64,000 nucleotides of DNA from Sphaerisporangium album (GCF_003323745.1 NZ_QOIL01000003.1:310001-374000), one strand, 5' to 3'; counted from the first letter of the stretch, positions 53,141 through 63,653 are shown. Notes: generated by a model not told the origin, from the sequence alone. Numbers and translations are program-made.

Positions 53141-54346
53141 TCAGCCCGGCGGGGCCTGGGCCACGGCGCGTTCGAAGACCAGGTCGCGCGCCTTGGTGAG
53201 GCCGACGGCCATGGCGCCGAGCAGCACGGCCTCGGTGCCGAGCGTGGAGGCCCTGATCATGGGGACGCGCAGGGCCACGAGGTCGCGCAGGCCGTCGGCG
53301 ACCGGGCCGATCAGCAGGTCGCCCGCCTGGGCGCCGATGCCGCCGCCGAGCACCACCATCTCGGGGTCCAGCACGGCGATGACGCCGGCCAGCGCGTGCG
53401 CGATGTGGTCGGCCTCGGCCGCGACCACCTGGCGCGCGACGTCGTCCCCGGCGCGGGCGGCGTCGAAGACGTCCTTGGCGCTGGTGACGCCGCGCATTCC
53501 GAGCCGGGTGGCGAGCGCGACCACGCCGTCGGCGGAGGCGACCGACTCCAGCATGCCCCGGCCGCGGTTGACCAGCGGGTCGCCCTCGCCGACGGGCATG
53601 TAGGAGATCTCTCCGGCCGCCCCTTGGTAGCCGCGGTACAGCTTGCCGTCGATGACGATGCCCATGCCGATGCCCGTGCCGATCCACACCAGGGCGAAGT
53701 GGGCCATGCCCTGGCCGAGGCCGTAGGCGCCCTCCCCCACGGCGGCGAGGTCGACGTCGTTCTCGACGAGGTAGGGCGCCTCGCCGGCGACGCCCGCCAG
53801 CAGTTCGATGGCGCCGGGCCGCCCCCAGCCGGGGAGGTTGGGCGCGAGCTGGAGGGAGCACGTCTCCTTGTCGTGGATGCCCGGGGTGCCGAACACGGTG
53901 AGCGTGATGTCGGCGAGGTCGACCCCGGCCTCGTCCACGAGCTCGCGGGCCAGCCCGGCGAGCCAGGCGACGAGCTCGCCGGGCGTCTCGCCGCCCTTGC
54001 GGTGCTCGTCCCTGCGCGCGGCGATGTCGCCCACGAGATCGGCGAGGGCGAGCCGGACGAACTCGCGGCCGACGTCGACGGCGAGCACCCAGCCCGCCTG
54101 GGGACGGATCTCGTACAGCAGGGCGGCACGGCCGGCGTTGCCGGTGCGCAGGCCGATGGGACGGACCAGACGCGCGCGTTCGAGGTCGGCGAGGGCCATG
54201 GATATGGTCGGTTTGGACAGCCCCGTGGCCTGGGCCAGCTCGGGCCGCGAGACCTTTCCCAGCTTGAAGATCTCCGCGAACACAGCCCGTTCGTTCATGA
54301 CACGGAGCACCGCTGTCGTGCTGGCCGTCCCGCCGATACTCACCAC
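53141..54346 (-). CDS. ROK-family transcriptional repressor (XylR-like)
   Basis: This 401-residue regulator has an N-terminal winged helix (about 20-75, RPELAQATGLSKPTISMALA) fused to a ROK sugar-kinase-like domain (about 85-390, with LAVDVGREFVRLALADLVGD and GYQGAAGEISYMPVGEG). The zinc-binding CxCGxxGC motif common in ROK proteins is absent; the corresponding loop reads PLVNRGRGML. It starts with GTG (GTG-GTG in tandem). It is divergent from a xylose-type ABC operon that ends in a ROK kinase, and it should repress that operon in the absence of sugar. Confidence 0.92.
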   Translation of the reverse strand: MVSIGGTASTTAVLRVMNERAVFAEIFKLGKVSRPELAQATGLSKPTISMALADLERARLVRPIGLRTGNAGRAALLYEIRPQAGWVLAVDVGREFVRLALADLVGDIAARRDEHRKGGETPGELVAWLAGLARELVDEAGVDLADITLTVFGTPGIHDKETCSLQLAPNLPGWGRPGAIELLAGVAGEAPYLVENDVDLAAVGEGAYGLGQGMAHFALVWIGTGIGMGIVIDGKLYRGYQGAAGEISYMPVGEGDPLVNRGRGMLESVASADGVVALATRLGMRGVTSAKDVFDAARAGDDVARQVVAAEADHIAHALAGVIAVLDPEMVVLGGGIGAQAGDLLIGPVADGLRDLVALRVPMIRASTLGTEAVLLGAMAVGLTKARDLVFERAVAQAPPG

Positions 54347-54375
54347 GTCCCCCAGACTGGCACATCATTTGCTCA

Positions 54376-54412
54376 GGCAAGGTCACGAACGAACTTTGTT
54401 AGAGACCTTGCC
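54376..54412. promoter_or_regulatory. Candidate ROK operator
   Basis: GGCAAGGTC (54376-54384) and GACCTTGCC (54404-54412) form a perfect 9-bp inverted repeat with a 19-base AT-richer spacer. It lies between the divergent repressor and transporter genes. TTGCCA (54409-54414) could be a -35 for the transporter. This geometry suits a dimeric repressor such as the ROK protein. Confidence 0.55.
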
Positions 54413-54483
54413 AAATTTGTACGCGGAGTTCAGCATGCTGCCAAGTACCTGAAGTACCTCCCCATAGCCCCTGAGAGGCAAGC

Positions 54484-55590
54484 ATGCGAGCGAAATGGTT
54501 CGCCATCCCGTTTGCGATAGCGGTTCTGGCCACCGGCTGCGGCGGCTCCGGCGGCGACGGCGGCGCTGACACCGCCACCACCGGCGCGTCGGGCGGCACC
54601 GGCGGCGACGCGCCGACGATCGCGCTGTTCCTTCCCGAGTCCAAGACCACCCGGTACGAGGCGTTCGACCGGCCGCTGTTCGAGGCCAAGGTCAAGGAGC
54701 TCTGCGCCGCCTGCAAGGTGCTCTACAACAACGCCGACCAGGACGCCGCCAAGCAACAGCAGCAGGTCGAGGCCGCGCTCACGCAGGGCGCCGACGTGCT
54801 GGTGCTCGACGCGGTGGACGCCGCCGCGGTGGCGCCGCTGGTCAACCAGGCCAAGCAGAAGAAGATCCCCGTCATCGCCTACGACCGGCTGATCTCCGGC
54901 ATCGGCTACGACTACTTCGTCTCGTTCAACAACGTGCGCGTCGGCGAGATGCAGGGCCAGGCCCTGCTGGACGCGCTGAACGCCAAGGGGACCGCCGGCA
55001 AGGGCCAGATCGTCATGATCCACGGCTCGCCCACCGACCCGAGCTCCGCCGACTACAAGAAGGGCGCGCACAACGTCCTGGACGGCAAGGTCACGATCGG
55101 CCGCGAGTTCGACACCCCCGACTGGAGCCCCGACAAGGCCCAGCAGGAGATGGAGCAGGCCATCACCGCGCTCGGCCGTGACAAGATCGTCGGCGTGCTC
55201 TCCGCCAACGACGGCATGGCGGGCGGCGCCATCGCGGCGATGAAGCGCGCCGGGTACGACCCGCTCCTGCCCATCACGGGCCAGGACGCCGAGCTGGCCG
55301 CCGTCCAGCGCATTCTCACCGGCGAGCAGTACATGACCATCTACCTGGACATCAGGAGCGAGGCCGAGAAGTCGGCCGAGCTGGCCGTCGCCGTCGGCAA
55401 GGGCGAGAAGCCGGCCGCGCCGACCAAGGTCAACAACGGCACGGCGGACATCCCGGCGTTCCTGCTCGACCCGATCGCGGTCACCGCGGACAAGGTGAAG
55501 GACACCATCGTGAAGGACGGCTTCTACAAGGCGGCCGACATCTGTCAGGGCGAGACGGCGGCGGCGTGCGCCAAGGCGGGCATCAGCTAG
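54484..55590 (+). CDS. xylF: Sugar ABC transporter substrate-binding lipoprotein (XylF-like)
   Basis: This 368-residue periplasmic-binding protein has a signal peptide ending in a lipobox (VLATGC), then a Gly/Thr-rich linker (about 20-42) and a type I sugar-binding fold. Sequences such as YDRLISGIGYDYFVSFNNVR and GDARV-free GSPTDPSSADYKKGA resemble D-xylose-binding XylF, so xylose or a related pentose is the likely ligand. It is the first gene of a four-gene operon with xylG, xylH and a ROK kinase, with no gap before xylG. Confidence 0.9.
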   Translation: MRAKWFAIPFAIAVLATGCGGSGGDGGADTATTGASGGTGGDAPTIALFLPESKTTRYEAFDRPLFEAKVKELCAACKVLYNNADQDAAKQQQQVEAALTQGADVLVLDAVDAAAVAPLVNQAKQKKIPVIAYDRLISGIGYDYFVSFNNVRVGEMQGQALLDALNAKGTAGKGQIVMIHGSPTDPSSADYKKGAHNVLDGKVTIGREFDTPDWSPDKAQQEMEQAITALGRDKIVGVLSANDGMAGGAIAAMKRAGYDPLLPITGQDAELAAVQRILTGEQYMTIYLDIRSEAEKSAELAVAVGKGEKPAAPTKVNNGTADIPAFLLDPIAVTADKVKDTIVKDGFYKAADICQGETAAACAKAGIS

Positions 55591-56310
55591 ATGATCCGCG
55601 CGAAAGACATCTCCAAGCGGTACGGCGCGGTCCAGGCCCTCGAAGGGGTGAGCCTGGACCTGCCGCCGGGTGAGGTGGTGGCCCTGGTCGGCGACAACGG
55701 CGCGGGCAAGTCCACTCTCGTCAAGACCATCTCCGGCGTCGTCCCACCGGACGACGGCCAGATCACCATGGACGACAGGCCCGTGCGCATCGGCAACCCG
55801 CACGACGCGCAGGCCCTCGGCATCTCCACCGTCTACCAGGACCTCGCGCTGTGCGAGAACCTCGACGTGGTGGCCAACCTGTTCCTCGGGTCGGAGACGC
55901 GCCGCTGGTCGGTGCTCGGCCACATCCGCATGGAACGGGCGACCCGCGATCTGCTGACCCAGCTCGACGTGCGCATCCGCGACATCCGCGTGCCGGTCGC
56001 CAGCCTGTCCGGCGGGCAGCGGCAGTCGGTGGCCATCGCCCGCGCGCTGATCGGCGACCCCAGGCTCGTCATCCTGGACGAGCCGACCGCCGCGCTCGGC
56101 GTCGAGCAGACGGCGCAGGTCCTGGACCTGATCAGGCGGCTGCGCGACCGGGGGCTCGCCGTGCTCCTCATCTCCCACAACCTCGCCGACGTGCGGGCGG
56201 TCAGCGACCGCGTGGTCGTGCTGCGCCTCGGGCGCAACGCCGGCGAGTTCCGCACGGCCGAGGCGTCCCAGGAGGCGATCGTGGCCGCGATCACCGGAGC
56301 CGCCGCATGA
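55591..56310 (+). CDS. xylG: Sugar ABC transporter ATP-binding protein (single domain)
   Basis: This 239-residue ATPase energises the sugar importer. It has Walker A ALVGDNGAGKSTLVKTISG, the Q-loop in STVYQDLALCENLDVVANLF, the signature LSGGQRQSVAIARAL and Walker B RLVILDEPTAALG. Xylose/ribose importers often use a double-length ATPase (about 500 residues). This one has a single domain, as in other actinobacterial members, so it probably works as a homodimer. It starts directly after the xylF stop and ends overlapping the permease start as ATGA. Confidence 0.92.
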   Translation: MIRAKDISKRYGAVQALEGVSLDLPPGEVVALVGDNGAGKSTLVKTISGVVPPDDGQITMDDRPVRIGNPHDAQALGISTVYQDLALCENLDVVANLFLGSETRRWSVLGHIRMERATRDLLTQLDVRIRDIRVPVASLSGGQRQSVAIARALIGDPRLVILDEPTAALGVEQTAQVLDLIRRLRDRGLAVLLISHNLADVRAVSDRVVVLRLGRNAGEFRTAEASQEAIVAAITGAAA

Positions 56311-57503
56311 GCGCGACCACCGTGCCGGACCAGACGCCCAAGCCGTTCAGCCCGAGGCAGGCCGTCGAGCGGATCCGCCGCGGCGACCTCGGCGCCTGGC
56401 CGGTCGTCGCCGGGCTGATCGCCATCGCGATCGTCTTCGGCTCGCTGAACGAGAACTTCCTGTCGCCGGAGAACCTGACCAACCTGGTGCTGCAGATGGC
56501 GGCGACGGGAACGATCTCGCTCGGCATCATCATGGTGCTGCTGCTCGGCGAGATCGACCTGGCGGCCGGGTCGGTCAGCGGCCTGTGCGCGGTCGTGATG
56601 ACCATCCTCAACGTGCGGCACGGCTGGAACCCGGTGCTGTCCATCGCGGTCGCGGTGGCGGCGGGCGCGGCGATCGGCCTGGTGCACGGGCTGATGTTCA
56701 CGCGCATCCGCATGCCGTCCTTCGTGGTCACGCTGGCGGGCCTGATCGGCTGGCAGGGCCTGCTGCTCTACCTGCTCGGCCAGGGCGGCACGATCAACCT
56801 GCCGTTCGACGGCTTCGTCGCCAAGCTGAGCGACACCTGGCTGCCGCCGTGGTTCGCCTGGACCCTGGCCGTGGCGCTGACCGCCCTGTACGCGGGCTCG
56901 CTGCTGCTCGGCCGACGCATGCGGCTGGCCGCGGACCTGCCGGTCACCCCGGTGTACCGGACGGCCGTGCGGGCGGGCGGCCTCGCCGTCGTCCTCGCGG
57001 GCGCGGTGGCCGTCCTCCAGGCCGACCGGGGCGTGCCGCTGCTGCTGGTGATCTTCGCCACGCTGGTGGTCGTCCTTGACCTGGTGCTGCGCCACACCGC
57101 CTTCGGGCGCTGGATGTACGCCGTGGGCGGCAACGCCGAGGCCGCCCGGCGCGCGGGCATCAACGTCACGCGGATCCGCGTCCTGGCCTTCGTGCTGTCG
57201 GCGGCGCTCGCGGCGTTCGGCGGCATCCTGGCGGCCAGCCGCCTCTCGGCGGTCAACCAGAGCTCCGGCGGCAGCGACATCCTGCTCATGGCGATCGCGG
57301 CCGCGGTCATCGGCGGGACGTCGCTGTTCGGCGGGCGCGGGCGGACGTACGCGGCGCTGCTCGGCATCCTGGTCATCCAGTCGATCACCAACGGCATGCT
57401 GCTGCTGAACGTCGACTCCTCGGTGCGGTACATGGTGACCGCCGCCGTGCTGGCCCTGGCCGTGGCGATCGACTCGCTCGCCCGCCGGGGAAGCGCCCAG
57501 TGA
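56307..57503 (+). CDS. xylH: Sugar ABC transporter permease (XylH-like)
   Basis: This 398-residue inner-membrane permease has about 10 helices and the BPD_transp_2 signature: LLLGEIDLAAGSVSGLCAVV, GLVHGLMFTRIRMPSFVVTL, YAVGGNAEAARRAGINVTRI and AVIGGTSLFGGRGRTYAALL. The ATG overlaps the ATPase stop, and its own stop overlaps the kinase start, so all four genes are translationally coupled. Substrate by association is a pentose such as xylose. Confidence 0.93.
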   Translation: MSATTVPDQTPKPFSPRQAVERIRRGDLGAWPVVAGLIAIAIVFGSLNENFLSPENLTNLVLQMAATGTISLGIIMVLLLGEIDLAAGSVSGLCAVVMTILNVRHGWNPVLSIAVAVAAGAAIGLVHGLMFTRIRMPSFVVTLAGLIGWQGLLLYLLGQGGTINLPFDGFVAKLSDTWLPPWFAWTLAVALTALYAGSLLLGRRMRLAADLPVTPVYRTAVRAGGLAVVLAGAVAVLQADRGVPLLLVIFATLVVVLDLVLRHTAFGRWMYAVGGNAEAARRAGINVTRIRVLAFVLSAALAAFGGILAASRLSAVNQSSGGSDILLMAIAAAVIGGTSLFGGRGRTYAALLGILVIQSITNGMLLLNVDSSVRYMVTAAVLALAVAIDSLARRGSAQ

Positions 57504-58393
57504 GCCCGGGGTTCGTCCTCGGCATCGACTTCGGCGGCACCAAGGTCGCCCTCGCCACCGCCCCGGCCGACAGCGTCGACAGGCCGCTGCGCAAGGTGCG
57601 GCTGCCCACCTTGGGCGGAGAGGGCGCCGAGCAGGTGCTGCGCAGGACGCTGGAGGCGGCCCGCGAGCTGGCCGGCGGCTCAGGAACGCTCCAGGCCGTC
57701 GGGGTGTCGACGTTCGGCGTGGTCAGGGGCGACACGGTACGGCTGGCGCCGACGGTGCCCGGCTGGGAGGGGCTCGAACTGCCCCGGCTCCTGCGCGAGG
57801 AGTTCGGCGACACGCCCGTCGCGATCGACAACGACGTCAACGCCGCCGCGGCCGCCGAGCTGCGCTGGGGCGCGCTGCGGGACGTCGGGACCGGGCTCTA
57901 CCTCAACCTCGGCACGGGGCTCGCGGCGGCGCTCGTCGTCAACGGGCAGGTCGTGCCGGGCGCGCACGGCGCGGCCGGGGAGATCGGCTACCTGCTCAGC
58001 ACGCCGGGCGAGCCCGCCTTCGCGGAAGGGCACGCACCGCTGGAGGAGGTCGTGTCCGGGCACGCGCTGGCGCTGCGCGGCTCGGCGCTGCTCGGCCGGA
58101 CCGTCAGCGCCGCCGCGCTCTTCGATGCCGACGGCGACCCGTCCGTGCGCGCCCTGGTGGACGGCGCCGTGGAATCCCTCGCGATGGCGGTCGCCAACGT
58201 CTGCGTCGTGCTCGACCCCGAGCGCGTGGTGATCGGCGGGGGGCTGATGGGCGCGTCGCGGCACATCCTGCCCCGCCTGGCCGAAGAAGTGCGGCGCGCC
58301 GTCCCGTTCCCGCCGGAGATCACCTCCGCGCGGTTCGTGGACGACGCCCCTCTGTACGGCGCGCTTGCGCTCACGCTGACCGCGCGGGCCTGA
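57500..58393 (+). CDS. ROK-family sugar kinase
   Basis: This 297-residue kinase has the phosphate-binding VLGIDFGGTKVALATAPADS, the catalytic Asp in VAIDNDVNAAAAAEL and LNLGTGLAAALVV with GAHGAAGEIGYLL. As in the upstream ROK repressor, the cysteine zinc motif is missing. It probably phosphorylates the imported sugar (glucokinase- or xylulokinase-like roles are possible). The GTG at 57500 overlaps the permease stop as GTGA. It ends the operon and converges on a 41-codon gene. Confidence 0.9.
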   Translation: MSPGFVLGIDFGGTKVALATAPADSVDRPLRKVRLPTLGGEGAEQVLRRTLEAARELAGGSGTLQAVGVSTFGVVRGDTVRLAPTVPGWEGLELPRLLREEFGDTPVAIDNDVNAAAAAELRWGALRDVGTGLYLNLGTGLAAALVVNGQVVPGAHGAAGEIGYLLSTPGEPAFAEGHAPLEEVVSGHALALRGSALLGRTVSAAALFDADGDPSVRALVDGAVESLAMAVANVCVVLDPERVVIGGGLMGASRHILPRLAEEVRRAVPFPPEITSARFVDDAPLYGALALTLTARA

Positions 58394-58409
58394 TGGCGCC
58401 CGGGGGGTA

Positions 58410-58535
58410 CTAGCGGGTGGGGGCGCCGCCGTTGTCCCGCCGGTCCAGGGCCGTCTGGACGGCGTGCGGCGCCTCATCCTCGTACTGGTGCTGCTCTTCG
58501 GGGGCGTCCCAGTGATACATCTCGTACATTTTCAT
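58410..58535 (-). CDS. Small acidic protein (41 aa), MKMYEMYHWD type
   Basis: This 41-residue frame begins MKMYEMYHWDAPEEQHQYED and ends with LDRRDNGGAPTR. It uses normal high-GC codons, starts with ATG after an AGGG-containing leader, and is rich in Tyr, Met and acidic residues at the N-terminus. I believe similar micro-genes occur in other actinomycetes, but I know no function. Its start faces away from the sugar operon, into the non-coding stretch before serA. Confidence 0.6.
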   Translation of the reverse strand: MKMYEMYHWDAPEEQHQYEDEAPHAVQTALDRRDNGGAPTR

Positions 58536-58820
58536 CTCAATCCCTGAGAAGCGCGCGCTGCGGCGCACGCGATGGCCGGGAACATCGGATTCCGGTCACG
58601 AATCCGGACCGGGGCTCCATCTCGATCCGGGTCACGGATCAGGAGGGGACTCACAGCCGACCACGCCACAACACCGCGGCGGGTCGCCGGCCTGCCCTGT
58701 CAGACCCCGCCGCGGCAGGTAATGAGTACGAGAACCTGGCGCGTCATCGCACTCCACGTTACCTGGTGGTAGCCGGGCTGTCTCGTAGGACGACCTAGTA
58801 TCTCACCATTCGAGATGAGA
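58536..58820. other. Non-coding gap before the serA terminator
   Basis: These 285 bases hold no supported gene. There is a small inverted repeat (GGATTC with GAATCC near 58590-58610) and several TCCGG/CCGGA words. Promoter elements for the 41-codon gene are expected here, but none is clear. Confidence 0.5.
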
Positions 58821-58855
58821 AAAGGCCCGCGTCCCCCCGAGGGACGCGGGCCTTT
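58821..58855 (-). terminator. serA terminator
   Basis: A perfect 15-bp stem (AAAGGCCCGCGTCCC at 58821-58835 and its complement at 58841-58855) closes a 5-base loop, 27 bases after the serA stop. On the minus strand it runs into TTTTCTCATCTC. Confidence 0.88.
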
Positions 58856-58881
58856 CCGGTCTGGGCCGCGGACGAGACCCG

Positions 58882-60471
<1,590 letters not shown>

Positions 60472-60705
60472 GGGTGGGTCCTTTGGGAAGTGCGGATGCA
60501 CGGACAAGGTTCGAGTCTATCCGTGCTTGTGAAAGCACTCACTAGCGTCCGGGATGCGAGACGGGGACTCCCTAGACCGGCTGAGGGCGGGGCCGGGTAC
60601 CCACCTCGCGTTGATTCCATCCGCAAGCCGCCATCTTGGTATTGATCGCAACATTTCTTCACGATTAGGCTCATAAGCTGTGCCCCACTACCTATCGTTT
60701 GACGT

Positions 60706-61620
60706 ATGAGCATCGGGAACCCCTCTCTCGGAGAAGTGCTCGCGCAGCACGGCAGCCCACACCGGCTCCTGGCGGCGCTCGCCGAATGGGGCATCCTGGT
60801 GGCCGTACGGCCTGACCGCTCCGTCGTGCTCGGCACGACGCAGGCGGGCGAGCGCGTCCTCCTCGGGTACACAGGCCCGGGCACCTACGCGCGGCACCGC
60901 GGCAACCACTCGCTGTCGGCCTGCGACGCCGACACGATCCTGGACATCCAGCGCGTCACCGGCGTGCGCGAGATCGTCATCGACGCCGCCGGGCCCGCCG
61001 CCGCGGCCGTCCCGATCGAGGACCTCCAACGCTACCTCGCCTCCACGCGCAGCGGCCGGGGCGCCCCCGCGGCGACCGCGATGTCCAGCGCGACGCCGAC
61101 GGCGTACGCCACCGGAGCCATGGCCACCGTGTCGCAGCGGATGACCACGCAGGGCTCCTACGAGAGCTCCTTCGGCCGCAACGAGACGCTGACCGCCCCG
61201 GTGCCGCCCCGCGCGCCCGAGGCCCCGGCCACGCCGTGGATCCCCGCGCCCCGGCCGCACCTGTCCGGCCCCATGCAGCAGGTGGACCCCGGGTACAAGC
61301 GGTGCGTCCATCCGATCCTGCCCGCGCTGCGGGTGGCCATCGCCGAGCTGCTCCGAGATTTCCCGCTGGTGCACCACGTGTGGATCAGCGAGGCCCGCAC
61401 CGTCTCCGGCTCCTCGGGCATCATGCTGCACGTCAAGGTGCACACCCGGGCCGCGGAGGACATCGTGCGGGACCTGCACCGCATGGTCCGCGCCCGCCTG
61501 CCGCAGCTCGCGGCGAGCGAGGCCCCGGTGCTGATGGCCCGCGTCGCCGACGCCTACACCGAACGCCGGATGATCGAACTGGGCGCCCACGTCGTCTGCG
61601 CCGACGTCCGCGACCACTGA
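60706..61620 (+). CDS. Hypothetical protein with two separated domains
   Basis: I do not firmly recognise this 304-residue protein. An N-terminal domain (about 1-110, with LLAALAEWGILVAVRPDRSV and LLGYTGPGTYARH) is joined by a Ser/Thr/Pro/Ala linker (about 112-195) to a C-terminal domain (about 200-300, HVWISEARTVSGSSGIMLHV). The layout is reminiscent of SseB-like proteins, but the resemblance is weak. There is no signal or membrane helix. TATCGT (60693-60698) lies seven bases before the ATG and no Shine-Dalgarno is present, so the gene may be leaderless. It is divergent from serA. Confidence 0.75.
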   Translation: MSIGNPSLGEVLAQHGSPHRLLAALAEWGILVAVRPDRSVVLGTTQAGERVLLGYTGPGTYARHRGNHSLSACDADTILDIQRVTGVREIVIDAAGPAAAAVPIEDLQRYLASTRSGRGAPAATAMSSATPTAYATGAMATVSQRMTTQGSYESSFGRNETLTAPVPPRAPEAPATPWIPAPRPHLSGPMQQVDPGYKRCVHPILPALRVAIAELLRDFPLVHHVWISEARTVSGSSGIMLHVKVHTRAAEDIVRDLHRMVRARLPQLAASEAPVLMARVADAYTERRMIELGAHVVCADVRDH

Positions 61621-61757
61621 GTTGACGGCCTCACTCCGCTCGGCGTGTTCGGGGCCGGGACTTCGGCATGGCGGTTCGGGGGGCTTACCTCCGATGGTTT
61701 CGATGTCGTGATCTGATTCGGCTGGCGACGGCGGGTGCGCTGGGCTGTAATGACCAA

Positions 61758-63113
61758 ATGGTCCCCTCGACGGAGGCGCGCGCGGTCCGCGGCGTCTCGC
61801 GCGGCGTGCGGCTCGGCTACGGCATCGGATCGTTCTGCACCGCGACCTTCGCCATCATCCCCGGCCTGCTGCTGTTGTTCTATCTGACCAACGTCATGGC
61901 CGTGCCCGCGTGGCTGGCAGGCGTGGTCGTCTTCGCGCCCAAGGCCTGGGACTTCGTCATCAACCCGCTGGTGGGTCAGTGGTCGGACCGCACCGTCTCC
62001 CGCTGGGGCCCGCGCCGCCCGTGGCTGCTGGCCGGGGCCGTGATCCTTCCCGTCAGCTTCGCGCTCACGTTCGTCGGCCCCTCGCTCAAGGGCGTGCCCG
62101 CGGCGCTGTTCGTCGGCCTGTCCTTCCTGATCGCCGCCACCGGGTACGCGCTGTACGAGGTGCCTTACAAGGCGATGCCCGCCGAGATGACCGACGACTA
62201 CCACGAGCGCACCTCGCTGCTGCAGTGGCGCATGGTCTTCGTGGCGCTCGCCGTGGCGCTCAGCGGCGTCGTCGCCCCGATGCTCGCCGGGCGCACCCTG
62301 GACGGCTACCGCCTGATGGGGCTGGTCATCGCGGCGGTGCTGCTGGCGGCCATGCTGGCGTCGTTCTTCGGCACGGCCCGCGCGCCGCTCGTCGGCGGTT
62401 CCGAGCCGGAGACGAACCTGCGCGCCAAGCTCGCGGCGGCCGCCGCGAGCCGTCCGTTCATGTGGCTGCTCGGCCTGTCCAGCGCGCAGACGCTCGCCGT
62501 CGGGGTGATGCTCGCGGGGGCGCCGTACTTCGCCTCGTACATCCTGGAGGACCCCGAGGCCACCAGCACGCTGTTCGCCGCGCTGGTGGGACCCATGCTC
62601 GTCACCCAGCCCCTGTGGGTGTGGATCTCGCGCAAGATGGACAAGCGCGGCGCGATGCTCCTTTCCGGCGCCCTGTTCATGGCCGGCGCGCTGCTGGTGG
62701 TGGCGACGCCCGCGCTGGGCTCGCTGTACGCGCACCTGGCGATCACGGTGATCGGCGTCGGGTACGCCGGGCTCCAGCTCCTGCAGTTCTCGATGCTCGC
62801 CGACGTGATCGCCCACGACTCGACCGTGAGCGGCAAGCGCAGGGGCGGCGTCTTCACCGGCCTGTGGACCGCCGCCGAGAGCGCGGTCAGCGCCTTCGGC
62901 GCGCTGGTGTTCGGCTGGGTCATCGCGTCCGGGGGGTTCATCTCCTCCGACCCGGAGAACCCGGTCACCCAGCCGGACAGCGCGGTCACCGCCGTCCTGA
63001 TCGCCCAGGCCGTCATTCCCGCCGTCATCATCTTCCTCGGCATCCTGATGACCCTGAAGTACAAACTCACCGCCACCGACCTGGCCGAGGCGGCCCCCGC
63101 CCCGGCCAAGTAA
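61758..63113 (+). CDS. GPH-type MFS transporter (MelB-like)
   Basis: This 451-residue inner-membrane symporter-type protein has about 12 helices and the MFS_2/GPH landmarks AWDFVINPLVGQWSDRTVSR (Asp in helix 2) and YEVPYKAMPAEMTDDYHERT. WISRKMDKRGAMLLSGAL follows. GPH proteins import glycosides or other solutes with a cation, but the substrate is not evident. The ATG at 61758 (MVPSTEARAV) is preferred over the frame start at 61668. A TGTAAT hexamer lies six bases upstream. Decayed permease fragments follow it. Confidence 0.85.
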   Translation: MVPSTEARAVRGVSRGVRLGYGIGSFCTATFAIIPGLLLLFYLTNVMAVPAWLAGVVVFAPKAWDFVINPLVGQWSDRTVSRWGPRRPWLLAGAVILPVSFALTFVGPSLKGVPAALFVGLSFLIAATGYALYEVPYKAMPAEMTDDYHERTSLLQWRMVFVALAVALSGVVAPMLAGRTLDGYRLMGLVIAAVLLAAMLASFFGTARAPLVGGSEPETNLRAKLAAAAASRPFMWLLGLSSAQTLAVGVMLAGAPYFASYILEDPEATSTLFAALVGPMLVTQPLWVWISRKMDKRGAMLLSGALFMAGALLVVATPALGSLYAHLAITVIGVGYAGLQLLQFSMLADVIAHDSTVSGKRRGGVFTGLWTAAESAVSAFGALVFGWVIASGGFISSDPENPVTQPDSAVTAVLIAQAVIPAVIIFLGILMTLKYKLTATDLAEAAPAPAK

Positions 63114-63345
63114 GCGACACCCGCCGCCGTACGGCGAACAGCTCCGCGCGCCGCTCCAACGACACCCTCGTCCGGGCGAACACGCCCGTGACCACGGCGG
63201 CGACCAACGGCAGGAGCAGCACCAGCGCGGCGATCGCCGCCCACGGGATCACCACGGCCGGAGCCGGCCATTCCGACAGGGGCATGGAGGTGGTGAACTG
63301 GTTCACGCCCTCTGGCAGGAACACGTTCAGCCTCCACAGCGGCGG
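63114..63345 (-). pseudogene. C-terminal fragment of an FtsX-type ABC permease
   Basis: The minus strand reads EGVNQFTTSMPLSEWPAPAV, then WAAIAALVLLLPLVAAVVTG and a short basic tail. This is the pattern of the last periplasmic segment and final membrane helix of a MacB/FtsX-family permease. There is no start codon and no upstream domain. The frame continues past the MFS stop to 63067. Confidence 0.5.
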
Positions 63346-63397
63346 CGACGCCCGGGACCAACCCCACGGCCGCGCCAACGCGCGCCTCGCCGTTCGC

Positions 63398-63565
63398 CTA
63401 CCTCCGCCGTTCAAGCTCGCGGCGCGGGACGCCGCCCGCAACCGGGGTCGCACGGCCCCCGCCGTGGCCGCCGTGATAGCCGCCACCGCGGGGCTGGTGG
63501 CGGTGCTGATCACCTCCGCGGCCGACGAGGACGACTTCCTCCGCAGGTACCATCCGGTCCAGGCC
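63398..63565 (+). pseudogene. Internal fragment of an FtsX-type ABC permease, opposite strand
   Basis: The plus strand reads PFKLAARDAARNRGRTAPAV, then AAVIAATAGLVAVLITSA and an acidic stretch. This is typical of the middle of actinobacterial FtsX permeases, where the second permease half begins. It has no start and loses coding character after about 63565. It points away from the minus-strand fragment, about 50 bases off. Confidence 0.5.
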
Positions 63566-63653
63566 GAAGGCTCACTGGAGCGTCGCGGGGCGGAGCGGCA
63601 CCGGCGAGATACCCCTTGTCCGCATGGCCGTGGAGCGGGCGCTCCGCGGGCCC

